A stretch of 61,045 bases of DNA from Ruminococcus sp. GTDB lineage: Bacteria; Bacillota; Clostridia; Oscillospirales; Acutalibacteraceae. Of this stretch, positions 19,432 through 28,695 are shown piece by piece. The notes beneath the pieces were generated by a model. The model saw only the letters and a program-made list of their open reading frames with translations. It had not been told where the DNA came from and made no database searches. Made by a program: the position numbers and the translations under genes. How positions within the stretch are numbered: position 1 is the first letter of the stretch; each line of letters starts with the position of its first letter. Where the stretch lies: assembly GCA_017458105.1 (NCBI GenBank), contig JAFTGC010000046.1:1-61045 (forward strand), read 5' to 3'.

Positions 19432-22400
19432 ATGAAAAGCAAATTCAAACGGGTTTTAAGCTTGGTTATTGTTGCCGTACTGCTTGCTTCGGTAATTCCG
19501 TTTTCGGTAAATGCGGCAACTAACAATACTTATACAGTCACTCTAAATCAAAACGAAAAAATAAAGTACAGCGGTGTTTCAAAAACAGCATTTGAAATTA
19601 AAAGCACTGCTTACAAAAGTGTATACGCAAAGGTTATTAATGACTATCAGGAACAGTATTACATTGATGATATAAATATTACTCCTGATAAATCCGCTGA
19701 CATCACATTTTACAGAAACACCGGTGAGATTTTTATTGAAAATGTAAAATCCGATTTTTCAATAACACCTGTAGTTAAGGCAAAGACAGTTGCCGACTCG
19801 CTTTCAGTAAAATGGGATTTTGTAAACAACGGTGTTTACAGTGAAGAAAACCCTGCTGCAACTGTTAAATTTACTGCAGAACTTAAAGATTCTGACGGAA
19901 ATGCAGTTGCAAACACAAAGGTATATTATAAGTCTGATAAAACAGAAAAATCGTTTACAAATGTCGGTGTAACAGATAAAGACGGTAAGGTAAGCTTTAA
20001 GCACGCTTATGCCCTTAATGAAGGTGAAGACGAGGCTGATTATACCGCACTTTTCTCAACAGACTCAAAGTTTGCAGACAGCTCTGTTAATGCTTCATCA
20101 GATTTAAAGGTTGTTCAGCAGAAAAAATCCGACCTCTACCTCACTACCGATCAGGTTAAGGATTCTCTTGCAAACACAAAGACAGGCGGAGTTATCAACC
20201 TAAACCCAAAATACGAATACTTCACAGGTGTTCTTCATCAGGGTGCCATTAACACGGCATCCGGCGAATGGGTTACTCCTGAAAACGAAACAATCACCGG
20301 TCTTGCTCCGGGACAGTACGGAATAAGATTTAGAGAATATGTTGACGGAAACACAATTTACCTACACTCCGACTATGATTACTTTACAATAGGACGTGCA
20401 ATTTGGACAGTAACAGCAAACAATGCAGCTTCAGAAAATGTAACATTTAGTGATGCAAAGCTTTACGCAACACCGGGCGGCGATGTTTTCTATTACTTTG
20501 ATGTAAAAGACGGCTACGAAGTTACTGATTACTCTGTTAATAAGCCTGCATACATCTCCGAGATTTCTTACAATAAAGAAGACGGATATGTTAAAATCAG
20601 CGGTGTAACAGGCAATATAAACCTTACTGTAAAGGCTGAGGAAATATCCGGTAATAAGATTGTTGCTCAGACTTCATTTAATACTGTAAAATCAGTAAAA
20701 CTTAATGCACTTAGTGAAGAAGATTATTTTGAAGCAAACTTAGAGCCAAGCGTAGAAATTTTGGATGTGTATCAGGATTTGGATGCTACTGATGAAGGTA
20801 CACAAATTGCTTTTAAGATTAAAGTCAATGATGAAAGCGGAAATCCTGCAAATGTTACCTCAAGTAATTTGAAACTGTATTATAAGCAATCAACATCAAA
20901 AAATTATTCTACAGCAAGCACTCGAAATTTCACCAATGGTGATGAAACCGGTGTTGCAACAATCTGGTTTAAGGTAAGCGGTTCAACAAGTGCTGAAAAA
21001 ACATACTATACATACGCAGACTATAGCGGTACACAGAGCCAATTAATAACAATTAATATTGAGAAAACACCTTCTATCACCGCAAGAAGTAATTTAAGCA
21101 TTACAAACGAGAAAGGGAACAGAAGCAACGGTACAATAACAGTTATAGGTACCGATTATGACAGATTCCTTTATCACAAACAAGGTCAAGAAACCAAACA
21201 AACAGTAGATGGTACTGTAATTACAGGGCTTGATAAGGGAACATGGTATGTATATGTTGCTTCTGATTTTAAAAAAGTTGATGACAGCACATACGAAATA
21301 AGATTAAGAAGCTCTTCTGCCACCGCCAGCGTAGGTCAAGATGAAGATGATACCACATACTACACAGTAAAATTTGTAGACATTAACGGTAAAACTGTAA
21401 GCAAGGCTGAATATGAGGAAGGCACAAAAGCTTCATATGTTAAAATACCTGAAAACACTAAAGAATATACTGAAGGAAATAAAGTTTACTCATATTCATG
21501 GCCTGAGGTTTCGGCAGTGACCGCAGATGTTACTTACAAAGAAATTGAAACAGTTGTAGAAAAGCAAACAGCTAATGTAAAAATTCTTAATGTTTATCCA
21601 AACAATAATGAAGGAACCTATTTGAGTTTTGAACTTAGCGTTACCGATAATGACGGAAATACGGTATCTGCCAATGATGGAATTACAGTCTATATTGACG
21701 GTAATAAAACAAGAGGTAGTGTAACTGCAAATAATGATGGCACTATAACATTCAATGGTACCAGTAGCATAAAGACGGGTAATCACACAGCATATGCAGA
21801 ATTTGAAAACGAAACATATGCAACAAGCAAAAGTGATTCTGTTACTATAAATCTATCTAAGGCAAGCAAGCCTGAGCTTGAACAATATGCAGATATAAAC
21901 AGCAGTAAACAGGGTAAAATTATAATCACAAGTTATTATAAAAAATTTAACTATTACAGACAGGGCGAAAATGAAGCTACTACTGAAGAAAAAATTATTG
22001 CCGGACTTTTAGGCAGCAGTGAAGCTTCGGTTTCATCTGATTACTATGTATATGCTGTTCCACAGGCTGTTGAAGGCGATGCTGACTATAACTTTGTTAC
22101 AGCATCTGACAAAGCAACAATCAAAGTTGAAAATATTGATTTATCTGAATCATCTGTTGGCGTTAAACTTCGTTCTTCAAAATCGTTTACAGAAAATTCC
22201 AGAGATTATGTAAGATTTGACTTTGCAAGATTAATATCGAAAAACTATACGCTTGTTTCACACGGTATACTTTATGGAACATCTGCAAGCGTATTTGGTA
22301 ACGGTAATGCTGACGAAGCTCTGAAATTTGCAGATGATAACGGAAACGAGCTAAAGAACAAAGTTAAAAATTATGTTGTTAATAACACATTAACATCGGG

Positions 22401-22563
22401 AACAGACTACATTGAAGTCTATATCGGAAGCAACAGAGACGGTGTTGTATATTCCAGAGGTTATGTTATAGCTAAAAACATCAAAACAGGTGAAACAGAA
22501 ATTTTCTACAGTGATGTTGCAAACGGAAGCTATAATTCACTATCTGATAACGGAGGTAATTAA
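19432..22563 (+). CDS. Large secreted multi-domain (Ig-like repeat) protein
   Basis: 1043 residues with a signal peptide (MKSKFKRVLSLVIVAVLLAS, cut after VNA near 29). Residues 125-235 resemble an invasin/Big_1-type Ig domain (AAVKFTAELKDSDGNAV-like block). Two later Ig-like repeats start SVEILDVYQDLDATDEGTQ and NVKILNVYPNNNEGTYLS. Three copies of a short motif recur, KYEYFTGVLHQG, DYDRFLYHKQG and YYKKFNYYRQG, each followed by an ITGL or IAGL turn. The last 135 residues form another domain (GVKLRSSKSFTENSRDY to YSRGYVIAKN). There is no LPXTG, S-layer or dockerin anchor, so it is probably released or held by other means. The ribosome site is ACGGAGG. The function is unknown. Confidence 0.85.
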   Translation: MKSKFKRVLSLVIVAVLLASVIPFSVNAATNNTYTVTLNQNEKIKYSGVSKTAFEIKSTAYKSVYAKVINDYQEQYYIDDINITPDKSADITFYRNTGEIFIENVKSDFSITPVVKAKTVADSLSVKWDFVNNGVYSEENPAATVKFTAELKDSDGNAVANTKVYYKSDKTEKSFTNVGVTDKDGKVSFKHAYALNEGEDEADYTALFSTDSKFADSSVNASSDLKVVQQKKSDLYLTTDQVKDSLANTKTGGVINLNPKYEYFTGVLHQGAINTASGEWVTPENETITGLAPGQYGIRFREYVDGNTIYLHSDYDYFTIGRAIWTVTANNAASENVTFSDAKLYATPGGDVFYYFDVKDGYEVTDYSVNKPAYISEISYNKEDGYVKISGVTGNINLTVKAEEISGNKIVAQTSFNTVKSVKLNALSEEDYFEANLEPSVEILDVYQDLDATDEGTQIAFKIKVNDESGNPANVTSSNLKLYYKQSTSKNYSTASTRNFTNGDETGVATIWFKVSGSTSAEKTYYTYADYSGTQSQLITINIEKTPSITARSNLSITNEKGNRSNGTITVIGTDYDRFLYHKQGQETKQTVDGTVITGLDKGTWYVYVASDFKKVDDSTYEIRLRSSSATASVGQDEDDTTYYTVKFVDINGKTVSKAEYEEGTKASYVKIPENTKEYTEGNKVYSYSWPEVSAVTADVTYKEIETVVEKQTANVKILNVYPNNNEGTYLSFELSVTDNDGNTVSANDGITVYIDGNKTRGSVTANNDGTITFNGTSSIKTGNHTAYAEFENETYATSKSDSVTINLSKASKPELEQYADINSSKQGKIIITSYYKKFNYYRQGENEATTEEKIIAGLLGSSEASVSSDYYVYAVPQAVEGDADYNFVTASDKATIKVENIDLSESSVGVKLRSSKSFTENSRDYVRFDFARLISKNYTLVSHGILYGTSASVFGNGNADEALKFADDNGNELKNKVKNYVVNNTLTSGTDYIEVYIGSNRDGVVYSRGYVIAKNIKTGETEIFYSDVANGSYNSLSDNGGN

Positions 22564-22564
22564 A

Positions 22565-22702
22565 ATGAAAAAGAAATCTTATAAAAAAGCTACAATTGAA
22601 ATTATTGCTTTTGATAACGAACAGGCTATAATGGCAAGTGGTAATTTAAATGACCAATCCATAGGCGGCGGAACAATTAATGATGATCCTGATTTTGACT
22701 AA
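22565..22702 (+). CDS. 45-residue small protein next to the secreted protein
   Basis: Starts one base after the stop of the large secreted protein, with CGGAGG inside that gene's end as its ribosome site. The sequence runs MKKKSYKKATIEIIAFDNEQ, then AIMASGNLNDQSIGGGTIND, then DPDFD: a basic start, a hydrophobic centre and an acidic, Gly-rich tail. Short proteins of the pattern Y.KP.IEII.FD...I.TSG are common beside surface proteins in gut Clostridia and have no known role. It is clearly co-transcribed and is followed by a strong terminator. Precursor peptide or exported companion are possibilities only. Confidence 0.75.
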   Translation: MKKKSYKKATIEIIAFDNEQAIMASGNLNDQSIGGGTINDDPDFD

Positions 22703-22731
22703 GCAAAAATAACTCTATAATTCACTTTTAT

Positions 22732-22772
22732 AGGTGCTTCAAGCTGTACGGTTTGAAGCACCTGCCCTTTTT
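22732..22772 (+). terminator. Terminator of the secreted-protein operon
   Basis: An 11-bp perfect stem (AGGTGCTTCAA and TTGAAGCACCT) with a 10-base loop is followed by GCCC and a run of five U. Confidence 0.85.
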
Positions 22773-22773
22773 A

Positions 22774-22813
22774 CAAAAATAAAACCCCGATTGAAATTTT
22801 TCAGTCAGGGTTT
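22774..22813 (-). terminator. Terminator of the aprAB-cysDN operon
   Basis: On the minus strand AAACCCTGACTGAAA pairs over 15 positions with TTTCAATCGGGGTTT, allowing two G-U pairs, and is followed by a U-rich tract (22774-22781). It is 9 bp after the cysN stop. Confidence 0.85.
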
Positions 22814-22821
22814 AGATTAAA

Positions 22822-24510
22822 TTATTTATTCATTACTACCTTTCGGTAGGTTTCAAAGCACATCCACTTGGAGAAAAATGCTTTTTTACTTTGATCATCA
22901 ATTTGAGTGTATTCATTAATAAAGTCAGCAATTTCACTATCTGAATATGCCTTTATTTCAAATCCTCGTCCATTCAGGAGTGGATGACCGCTGTACTTAT
23001 AATCAGACAAAGGAACCAAGCTGTATACTTTTTTATCTCTGATTTCAACTGCTATGCCGTCACGCAGAACTATAATATCAAAATTATCCGGATAAGAGTA
23101 GCTGTCACCGTTTGTCGGAATTTCGTCGCCAACTGTATAAGTGTGATTTACAGACTGATATTTAAGTACATTAAGGCTGCTGCAATCATAATAAAACTCT
23201 TCAAATACATCTCCTCTGGCTTCGAGGTTGTTACTTCTGAAGGCTGTTCTGCCTGAGAAAGAACCACCTCTTTCACTGAGGTTTTCTACAACACCGCAAG
23301 CAGATGTCATAAATGTAAGACGGTCAATTAAGATTAACTCGCCCAGTGTTTTGTGAAAAGCAAACAAATCTGCAACGATTGCCTCAGAAAGCAAAATTTC
23401 GCACACTGCTATGCCGTTTTTGCCGAGTTTATCGGTTTTTATATGCTTGCCTGTGTTTACATCTACTGCATAATTCAGCTTTGTTACAACGCCAAGAATT
23501 GTCTTTGTACCAAGTTTTACGAAATAATCTTTGCCAACTGAAAGCGGTTCATCGTCCATCCATAAAAGCGAAACAGTGAGCTTTTTATAAGGTGCCAAAT
23601 TTGTACCCTTAACCAGTACACAACCCCTTGATACATCAACTTCTTTATCAAGAGTTATGGTTACAGGCTGACCGCTGAACGCAGTTTCAACCTCTTTGTC
23701 TGTTACAAAAATAGACTTTACATTTGCCTTTTGTGTACTAGGTAATGTGATGATTTCATCACCTACGCTGACATTGCCTGCTTCAATCTGACCCTGAAAT
23801 CCTCTAAAGGTATGGTCAGGACGGCAAACTCTTTGAACAGGCATATAAAAGCCCTCTTCGTCGTTTGCTGACTCTATGTCAACTTTTTCAAGGTACTCAA
23901 GCAGTGGTTCACCATCATACCAAGTAATATTGTTGGACTTTACTGTAACATTATCGCCCTCGGTTGCGGAAAGAGGTATAATTTTTACATTTTCGAGGGA
24001 TAGTTCATCTTTAAGTTCATTTATTTGAATTTGTATTTTGTCAAATACTTCCTTGTTGTAATCAACAAGATCCATTTTATTTACAGCAAAAACAAAGTAA
24101 CGAATACCCATAAGCTTACAGATTCTTGCATGGCGTCTTGTTTGAACAAGAACACCCTGAGAAGCATCTACAAGGATTACTGCAAGGTCAGCAAATGATG
24201 CACCGACCGCCATATTTCGAGTATATTCTTCGTGACCAGGTGTATCGGCAACAATAAAGCTTCGATTATTTGTTGTAAAATAACGGTAGGCAACATCAAT
24301 TGTTATACCCTGCTCACGCTCTGCCATAAGTCCGTCAAGCAAAAGCGAATAGTCTATTGCCCCGTTACGGCTGCCAACCTTACTGTCAAGCTCAAGTGTT
24401 TCTTCCTGGTCTGCATACAAAAGTTTTGAGTCATAAAGAATATGTCCGATAAGTGTTGACTTTCCGTCATCAACACTACCGCAGGTTATAAATTTTAGTA
24501 GACCGTTCAT
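22822..24510 (-). CDS. cysN: Sulfate adenylyltransferase subunit 1 (GTPase)
   Basis: Regulatory GTPase of ATP sulfurylase, which activates sulfate to APS. The G motifs are intact: G1 GSVDDGKST (11-19), the switch EREQGITIDVAYRYF, G3 DTPGHEEYTRNM and G4 NKMDLV. At 562 residues it is about 90 longer than typical CysN (about 475). The extra C-terminal block (from about residue 450, DCSSLNVLKYQSVNHTYTVG onward) does not have an APS-kinase P-loop, so it is not a CysNC fusion. It overlaps cysD by one base. Confidence 0.93.
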   Translation of the reverse strand: MNGLLKFITCGSVDDGKSTLIGHILYDSKLLYADQEETLELDSKVGSRNGAIDYSLLLDGLMAEREQGITIDVAYRYFTTNNRSFIVADTPGHEEYTRNMAVGASFADLAVILVDASQGVLVQTRRHARICKLMGIRYFVFAVNKMDLVDYNKEVFDKIQIQINELKDELSLENVKIIPLSATEGDNVTVKSNNITWYDGEPLLEYLEKVDIESANDEEGFYMPVQRVCRPDHTFRGFQGQIEAGNVSVGDEIITLPSTQKANVKSIFVTDKEVETAFSGQPVTITLDKEVDVSRGCVLVKGTNLAPYKKLTVSLLWMDDEPLSVGKDYFVKLGTKTILGVVTKLNYAVDVNTGKHIKTDKLGKNGIAVCEILLSEAIVADLFAFHKTLGELILIDRLTFMTSACGVVENLSERGGSFSGRTAFRSNNLEARGDVFEEFYYDCSSLNVLKYQSVNHTYTVGDEIPTNGDSYSYPDNFDIIVLRDGIAVEIRDKKVYSLVPLSDYKYSGHPLLNGRGFEIKAYSDSEIADFINEYTQIDDQSKKAFFSKWMCFETYRKVVMNK

Positions 24511-25409
24511 TAGAAATAACCCTCCCTTTTTCTGCGTTCCATACTTCCTGCTGCTTCGTTATCAATCACTCGTGAAGTACGCTCAGACGAAACCGAACTG
24601 AGTGTTTCGTCAATTATTTCGTCAAGTGTATCTGCTGTTGACTCTATACCGCCTGTGAGCGGATAACAACCAAGTGTTCTGAAACGAACAGACTTATACT
24701 CAGGCTTTTCGCCGGGTTTAAGTGGAAATCTTTCGTCATCAACCATAATGATATTGCCGTCACGATATACTACAGGGCGTTTTGCCGAAAAGTACAAAGG
24801 CACAATGTCGATTTTTTCACGCTTGATATACTGCCATATATCTTTTTCTGTCCAGTTTGAAATCGGAAAAACCCTTATACTTTCGCCCTTATTGATTTTT
24901 GTATTGTACAATTTCCACATCTCTGGACGCTGATTTTTAGGATCCCAAGCATGAGCTTCGTTTCTAAACGAGAAAATACGCTCTTTAGCACGGGATTTTT
25001 CTTCATCACGACGACCGCCGCCAAACGCAGCTGTAAAGCCGTACTTTGTCAGAGCCTGCTTTAGTGCCTGTGTTTTCATTATATCTGTATAAGCCGAGCC
25101 GTGGTCAAATGGGTTAACCCCCTGCCTTATGCCGTCCTCATTTGAATACACAAGCATTTCAATACCCAGCTTTTTGGCTGTTTCGTCACGAAATTTTATC
25201 ATATCCTTGAATTTCCAAGTTGTATCAATATGCAAAAACGGAAAAGGCGGTTTTTCAGGGTAAAATGCTTTCATGGCAAGGTGAAGCATTACTGAGCTGT
25301 CTTTACCGATTGAATATAACATTACAGGCTTTTCACACTCGGCGGCAACCTCTCTTATAATATATATAGCTTCCGCTTCAAGTTCGTCAAGATGCGAAAA
25401 TGTACTCAT
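24510..25409 (-). CDS. cysD: Sulfate adenylyltransferase subunit 2
   Basis: Catalytic subunit of ATP sulfurylase, forming APS and pyrophosphate from ATP and sulfate. 299 residues. The PP-loop is [13 protein letters not shown], with [22 protein letters not shown] and [10 protein letters not shown] typical of CysD, and the conserved [12 protein letters not shown] near the end. AGGAGG lies 5 bp before the ATG. It lies between aprB (10 bp gap) and cysN (one-base overlap). Confidence 0.96.
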   Translation of the reverse strand: MSTFSHLDELEAEAIYIIREVAAECEKPVMLYSIGKDSSVMLHLAMKAFYPEKPPFPFLHIDTTWKFKDMIKFRDETAKKLGIEMLVYSNEDGIRQGVNPFDHGSAYTDIMKTQALKQALTKYGFTAAFGGGRRDEEKSRAKERIFSFRNEAHAWDPKNQRPEMWKLYNTKINKGESIRVFPISNWTEKDIWQYIKREKIDIVPLYFSAKRPVVYRDGNIIMVDDERFPLKPGEKPEYKSVRFRTLGCYPLTGGIESTADTLDEIIDETLSSVSSERTSRVIDNEAAGSMERRKREGYF

Positions 25410-25419
25410 ACTGTTCCTC

Positions 25420-25734
25420 CTAATATTTATTGGACTCCTTCTGGTTTATGTCAATTTCAGACACCTCTCCATCCGGATGCTCAATTATCCACTTTAAAAT
25501 ATCACCGTTCTTTTCGGTATGTACAAGGCTGCCCATACCGCCAATGTCGGCTCCAAGATAAAACCTTATTGCATAGACCGGACATTCCTTAATACACGAG
25601 GTACAACCCCAGCAATCTTTTGGATATTTAATATATGCCTTATTATTGTCATCGGATTTTATCAGACTACCCGGGCAGACAACTTGACATCTTTTGCAAC
25701 TTATACATTTGCTCTTATCAATTGATATGCTCAT
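25420..25734 (-). CDS. aprB: Adenylyl-sulfate reductase beta subunit (ferredoxin-like)
   Basis: 104 residues with two 4Fe-4S motifs: [13 protein letters not shown] and [16 protein letters not shown]. The rest matches the AprB tail region ([20 protein letters not shown]). It passes electrons to AprA for reduction of APS to sulfite and AMP. It is shorter than the AprB of dissimilatory sulfate reducers, as expected for the assimilatory clostridial type. It overlaps aprA by 17 bp; GGAGG lies upstream of its ATG. Confidence 0.9.
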   Translation of the reverse strand: MSISIDKSKCISCKRCQVVCPGSLIKSDDNNKAYIKYPKDCWGCTSCIKECPVYAIRFYLGADIGGMGSLVHTEKNGDILKWIIEHPDGEVSEIDINQKESNKY

Positions 25735-27397
25735 AAGGTTTACCTCCTTCTTGTAAATCTCTAAATATGATTTTGATTTCTCCGTTTTCTAAGCGGGAAT
25801 TAACATATTTAAGGAAGTTTTTATTATCTTTTTCAGGATAATCGAGGTTTTCAGCAAAACTATGCCAGCGTGTTTCTTTTCTTGCTTTTAGATGAGCAAT
25901 TACACTTCTGCAAACTGTGAGCCTTTCTCTAAGTTCATAGATATACATAAGTTCCTGAAAATCACTTGCATAAAGATTGTCACTGAGCTTTTGCAGACCG
26001 AGAATTTTTCTGTCGGCAATATCAAGCTGTTTTTCATTGAATCTGTAGTTTGTCTTGATTCCGCCTGCATAAGAGTCCATAACTGTCTGCATTGCTTCTT
26101 CAAGCTGTTCTGTTGTAAATCGGGAATTTTTATCAGAAAGGAAATTTTCAACTTCCTTGATTTTCTTGTCTGTCGATGTAAGGTCAATTGCTTGAATTTC
26201 ATTGTTTTTCAGAAAATCAATTGCCGAAAAAGCTGCAATTTCACCCTCTGCAAGGGCTCCTGTTACATACTTTTGCGGGCTGCCGCCTGCTACATCTCCT
26301 GCAGCAAACAAGCCCTTAACTGTTGTTGCACGCTTTGTATCAACCCAATAACCGCTGGCTGTATGACCGCCTACTATGTACGGTTCTGTACCTTCTATCT
26401 CAACATTCTGTTCGGAAGGATTTTTACCGCTTTCAATCCATTTAAGGGTTTGTGAAGGTGCCATATTAAGATAAGCCTTTTTGAGTGCTTCGTCCTGTTC
26501 CTGAGTAATTCCTTCGGTTCTGAGATAACAAGGGCCTCTTCCCTCTTGATTTTCATTCACCGTTCCATATACACGCTCTGAGGTTGTAAGACCGTACTTG
26601 GTTTCGTAAACATCTCCAAAGGAGTTGATTTGTTTTGCTCCGACTCCCTGTGCCAAGGTGCCTGTCGGTGCGATTGTATCCTTGCAGCGAAGGGCAATAA
26701 AACGCATTTCAAAGGTAGTCATTTCTGCCCCGGCATTTATACCCATAGCGTAACCTGCACCGGTATTGAACGGAGGATACCACATTTTATGCCGTGAAAA
26801 ACCCGGATTATTCGGCTTGTAGAGCCCTGCCGCACCGCCGGTTGCAATAATTACTGCGTTGGCTTCAATTGTATAAAAAGTGTCGTTTTCTATACCGATG
26901 CCAAACGCTCCCTTAATTCTGTTATTCTCAACCTCAAAATCGGTAATATTAACACGGTTGAGGACTTTTACATTAGGGAGATTTTTTACAGCTTTGGCAA
27001 GTATAGGCTTGATATTTTCTCCGTTGATTTTTAAGTTTCTGTTACCGCGGGTTACATACTTACCGTCTTTATCCTTAAGGATAACAAGCCCTAGCTGTTC
27101 GAGTCGTTCGGTGACCGAGTTAAGTCTTTCAGACATTGTGAGAAGCAAATCTTCCCTGACAATGTTATCTGCATCTTTTTTGGCGTAATCTACATAATCC
27201 TGCGGGACTCTGCCCTCTACAATATAGGCATTGAGGGCATTTACACCTGCTGCAAGGCAACCGCTACGCTTAATATGAGCCTTTTCACAGATTAAAACCT
27301 CAGCATCGGAGTTTTCGGAAACAGTCAGTGCCGCATAACAACCTGCTGTGCCACCGCCGATTATGAGAATATCGGTTTTTAATTTTTTTATTTTCAT
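25718..27397 (-). CDS. aprA: Adenylyl-sulfate reductase alpha subunit
   Basis: FAD-containing catalytic subunit, 559 residues. The Rossmann motif is ILIIGGGTAGCYAALTVSEN (near residue 10), followed by AVIIATGGAAGLYKPNNPG, FNTGAGYAMGINAGAEMTTFEMRFIALR and GLFAAGDVAGGSPQKYVTGALAEGE, typical of APS reductase within the fumarate reductase/succinate dehydrogenase flavoprotein group. The neighbours CysD and CysN supply APS. The pair replaces the thioredoxin-dependent CysH found in most bacteria. Its ribosome site is TAGGAG. Confidence 0.94.
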   Translation of the reverse strand: MKIKKLKTDILIIGGGTAGCYAALTVSENSDAEVLICEKAHIKRSGCLAAGVNALNAYIVEGRVPQDYVDYAKKDADNIVREDLLLTMSERLNSVTERLEQLGLVILKDKDGKYVTRGNRNLKINGENIKPILAKAVKNLPNVKVLNRVNITDFEVENNRIKGAFGIGIENDTFYTIEANAVIIATGGAAGLYKPNNPGFSRHKMWYPPFNTGAGYAMGINAGAEMTTFEMRFIALRCKDTIAPTGTLAQGVGAKQINSFGDVYETKYGLTTSERVYGTVNENQEGRGPCYLRTEGITQEQDEALKKAYLNMAPSQTLKWIESGKNPSEQNVEIEGTEPYIVGGHTASGYWVDTKRATTVKGLFAAGDVAGGSPQKYVTGALAEGEIAAFSAIDFLKNNEIQAIDLTSTDKKIKEVENFLSDKNSRFTTEQLEEAMQTVMDSYAGGIKTNYRFNEKQLDIADRKILGLQKLSDNLYASDFQELMYIYELRERLTVCRSVIAHLKARKETRWHSFAENLDYPEKDNKNFLKYVNSRLENGEIKIIFRDLQEGGKPYEHIN

Positions 27398-27564
27398 ATT
27401 ATCTCCTACCCATTGAACAGTATATTCGCACTGTATACTAATATAATAACAGTCAAAACCTATTAATTCAATAGTTATACTCGTCTTTCAGTGTAATATC
27501 TATTAAAGACTGATTTTTTATAGATTTTTTATATAATTTAACAATAATAAAATTGTGTACATAT

Positions 27565-27603
27565 GTAAAGGAGTTGTACCAAAAAATGATACAACCCCTT
27601 TAC
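27565..27603 (-). terminator. Hairpin downstream of cysA
   Basis: 14-base arms (27565-27578 and 27590-27603) pair fully on the minus strand with one G-U. It begins 24 bp after the cysA stop. There is no U-run after it, so termination may be weak. The rest of this 229-bp gap holds TTGAAT/TATTAT and TTGACT elements that could form the aprA promoter. Confidence 0.5.
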
Positions 27604-27626
27604 GAGTTTAGAAAGAAAATGAAAAA

Positions 27627-28685
27627 TTATATAACAAGAGATTCCTCTCTTATTGACTGGTTCTGAACGAGATGTGCTTCATCTCCCGAGGTCACGAAAA
27701 TTCTGTAAAGGAATATATCAACCTTTTCACCAATTTCAACAAGCTCTTCATCAAGACCTCGTCTTGCTGTAAACACATTGTCACCCACACGGACAACAAG
27801 CTCAAGTGTATTACCTCTGAAGAATATCTGTTCAATGACACCTTCAACAGCCGAGGTTTTGTAGAACTGCTGTTCACTCTTCTTTGTTACCTTTACAAAC
27901 TCAGGGCGGACAAATACTTTATCTACATTCTTGAGGTCTTTAAAGGTATTGAACTGCTTATAATCAACAAGTTCGGACGGCTGACCGAAGAAAGATGCTG
28001 TGAAAGCTGTCTTAGGGTTTTGATAAACTTCAATCGGAGTACCCTTTTGTTCAACTCTGCCCTTGTTTGTTATGATGATTTCATCAGCAACTTCAATGGC
28101 TTCATCCTGGTCGTGAGTAACGAAAATACTTGTTACACCGAGCTTTTCAATCATGTTTTTAAGCCAACTTCTGAGTTCCTGTCTAACCTTTGCGTCAATA
28201 GCGGCGAAAGGCTCGTCAAGAAGAAGAATGCTTGGATTAGGAGCAAGAGCTCTTGCAAAAGCAACACGCTGACGCTGACCGCCTGAGAGCTGGTTTGGAT
28301 AACGCTTTTCCATTCCTTTAAGACCAACAAGTTCTATGAGTTCAAGCACACGCTTTTTAATTTCATCCTTAGGAACCTTCTGAATTTCAAGACCAAAGGC
28401 TACATTATCAAATACTGTCATATATCTGAAAAGAGCATAACTCTGGAAAACAAAACCGATTCCTCTCTTTGTTGCAGGAATATCATTTACAACCTTACCA
28501 TCAATCAGGATTTCACCGCTGTTTGGATGTTCAAGACCTGCTATCATACGAAGAATTGTGGTTTTACCACTACCACTAGGGCCAAGAAGAGCTACCAACT
28601 TACCTTGTTCAATACCAAAGCTGACATCTTTGCTCGCCTGGAAGTTACCGTAATTTTTATTTATATGTTTGAGTTCAACATACAT
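27627..28685 (-). CDS. cysA: Sulfate/thiosulfate ABC transporter ATP-binding protein
   Basis: 352-residue ATPase energising sulfate import. Walker A GPSGSGKTT, the Q-loop in FVFQSYALFRYM, the signature LSGGQRQRVAFARAL, Walker B SILLLDEPFAAID and the switch His in FVTHDQDEA are all intact. A C-terminal TOBE-like region follows (GRVEQKGTPIEVYQNPKT onward). ATG 28685 follows AAGGTGAG and leaves a 10 bp gap to cysW; a longer frame would overlap cysW. It is the last gene of the transporter unit. Confidence 0.95.
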   Translation of the reverse strand: MYVELKHINKNYGNFQASKDVSFGIEQGKLVALLGPSGSGKTTILRMIAGLEHPNSGEILIDGKVVNDIPATKRGIGFVFQSYALFRYMTVFDNVAFGLEIQKVPKDEIKKRVLELIELVGLKGMEKRYPNQLSGGQRQRVAFARALAPNPSILLLDEPFAAIDAKVRQELRSWLKNMIEKLGVTSIFVTHDQDEAIEVADEIIITNKGRVEQKGTPIEVYQNPKTAFTASFFGQPSELVDYKQFNTFKDLKNVDKVFVRPEFVKVTKKSEQQFYKTSAVEGVIEQIFFRGNTLELVVRVGDNVFTARRGLDEELVEIGEKVDIFLYRIFVTSGDEAHLVQNQSIREESLVI

Positions 28686-28695
28686 TTCACTCACC

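Noticed and set aside
25892-26455. Long antisense frames, for example opposite aprA, cysA (27672-28286) and prfB (5641-6099)
   Set aside because: They are shadows of highly expressed genes, rich in Cys, Asn and Phe, with no ribosome sites or family motifs.
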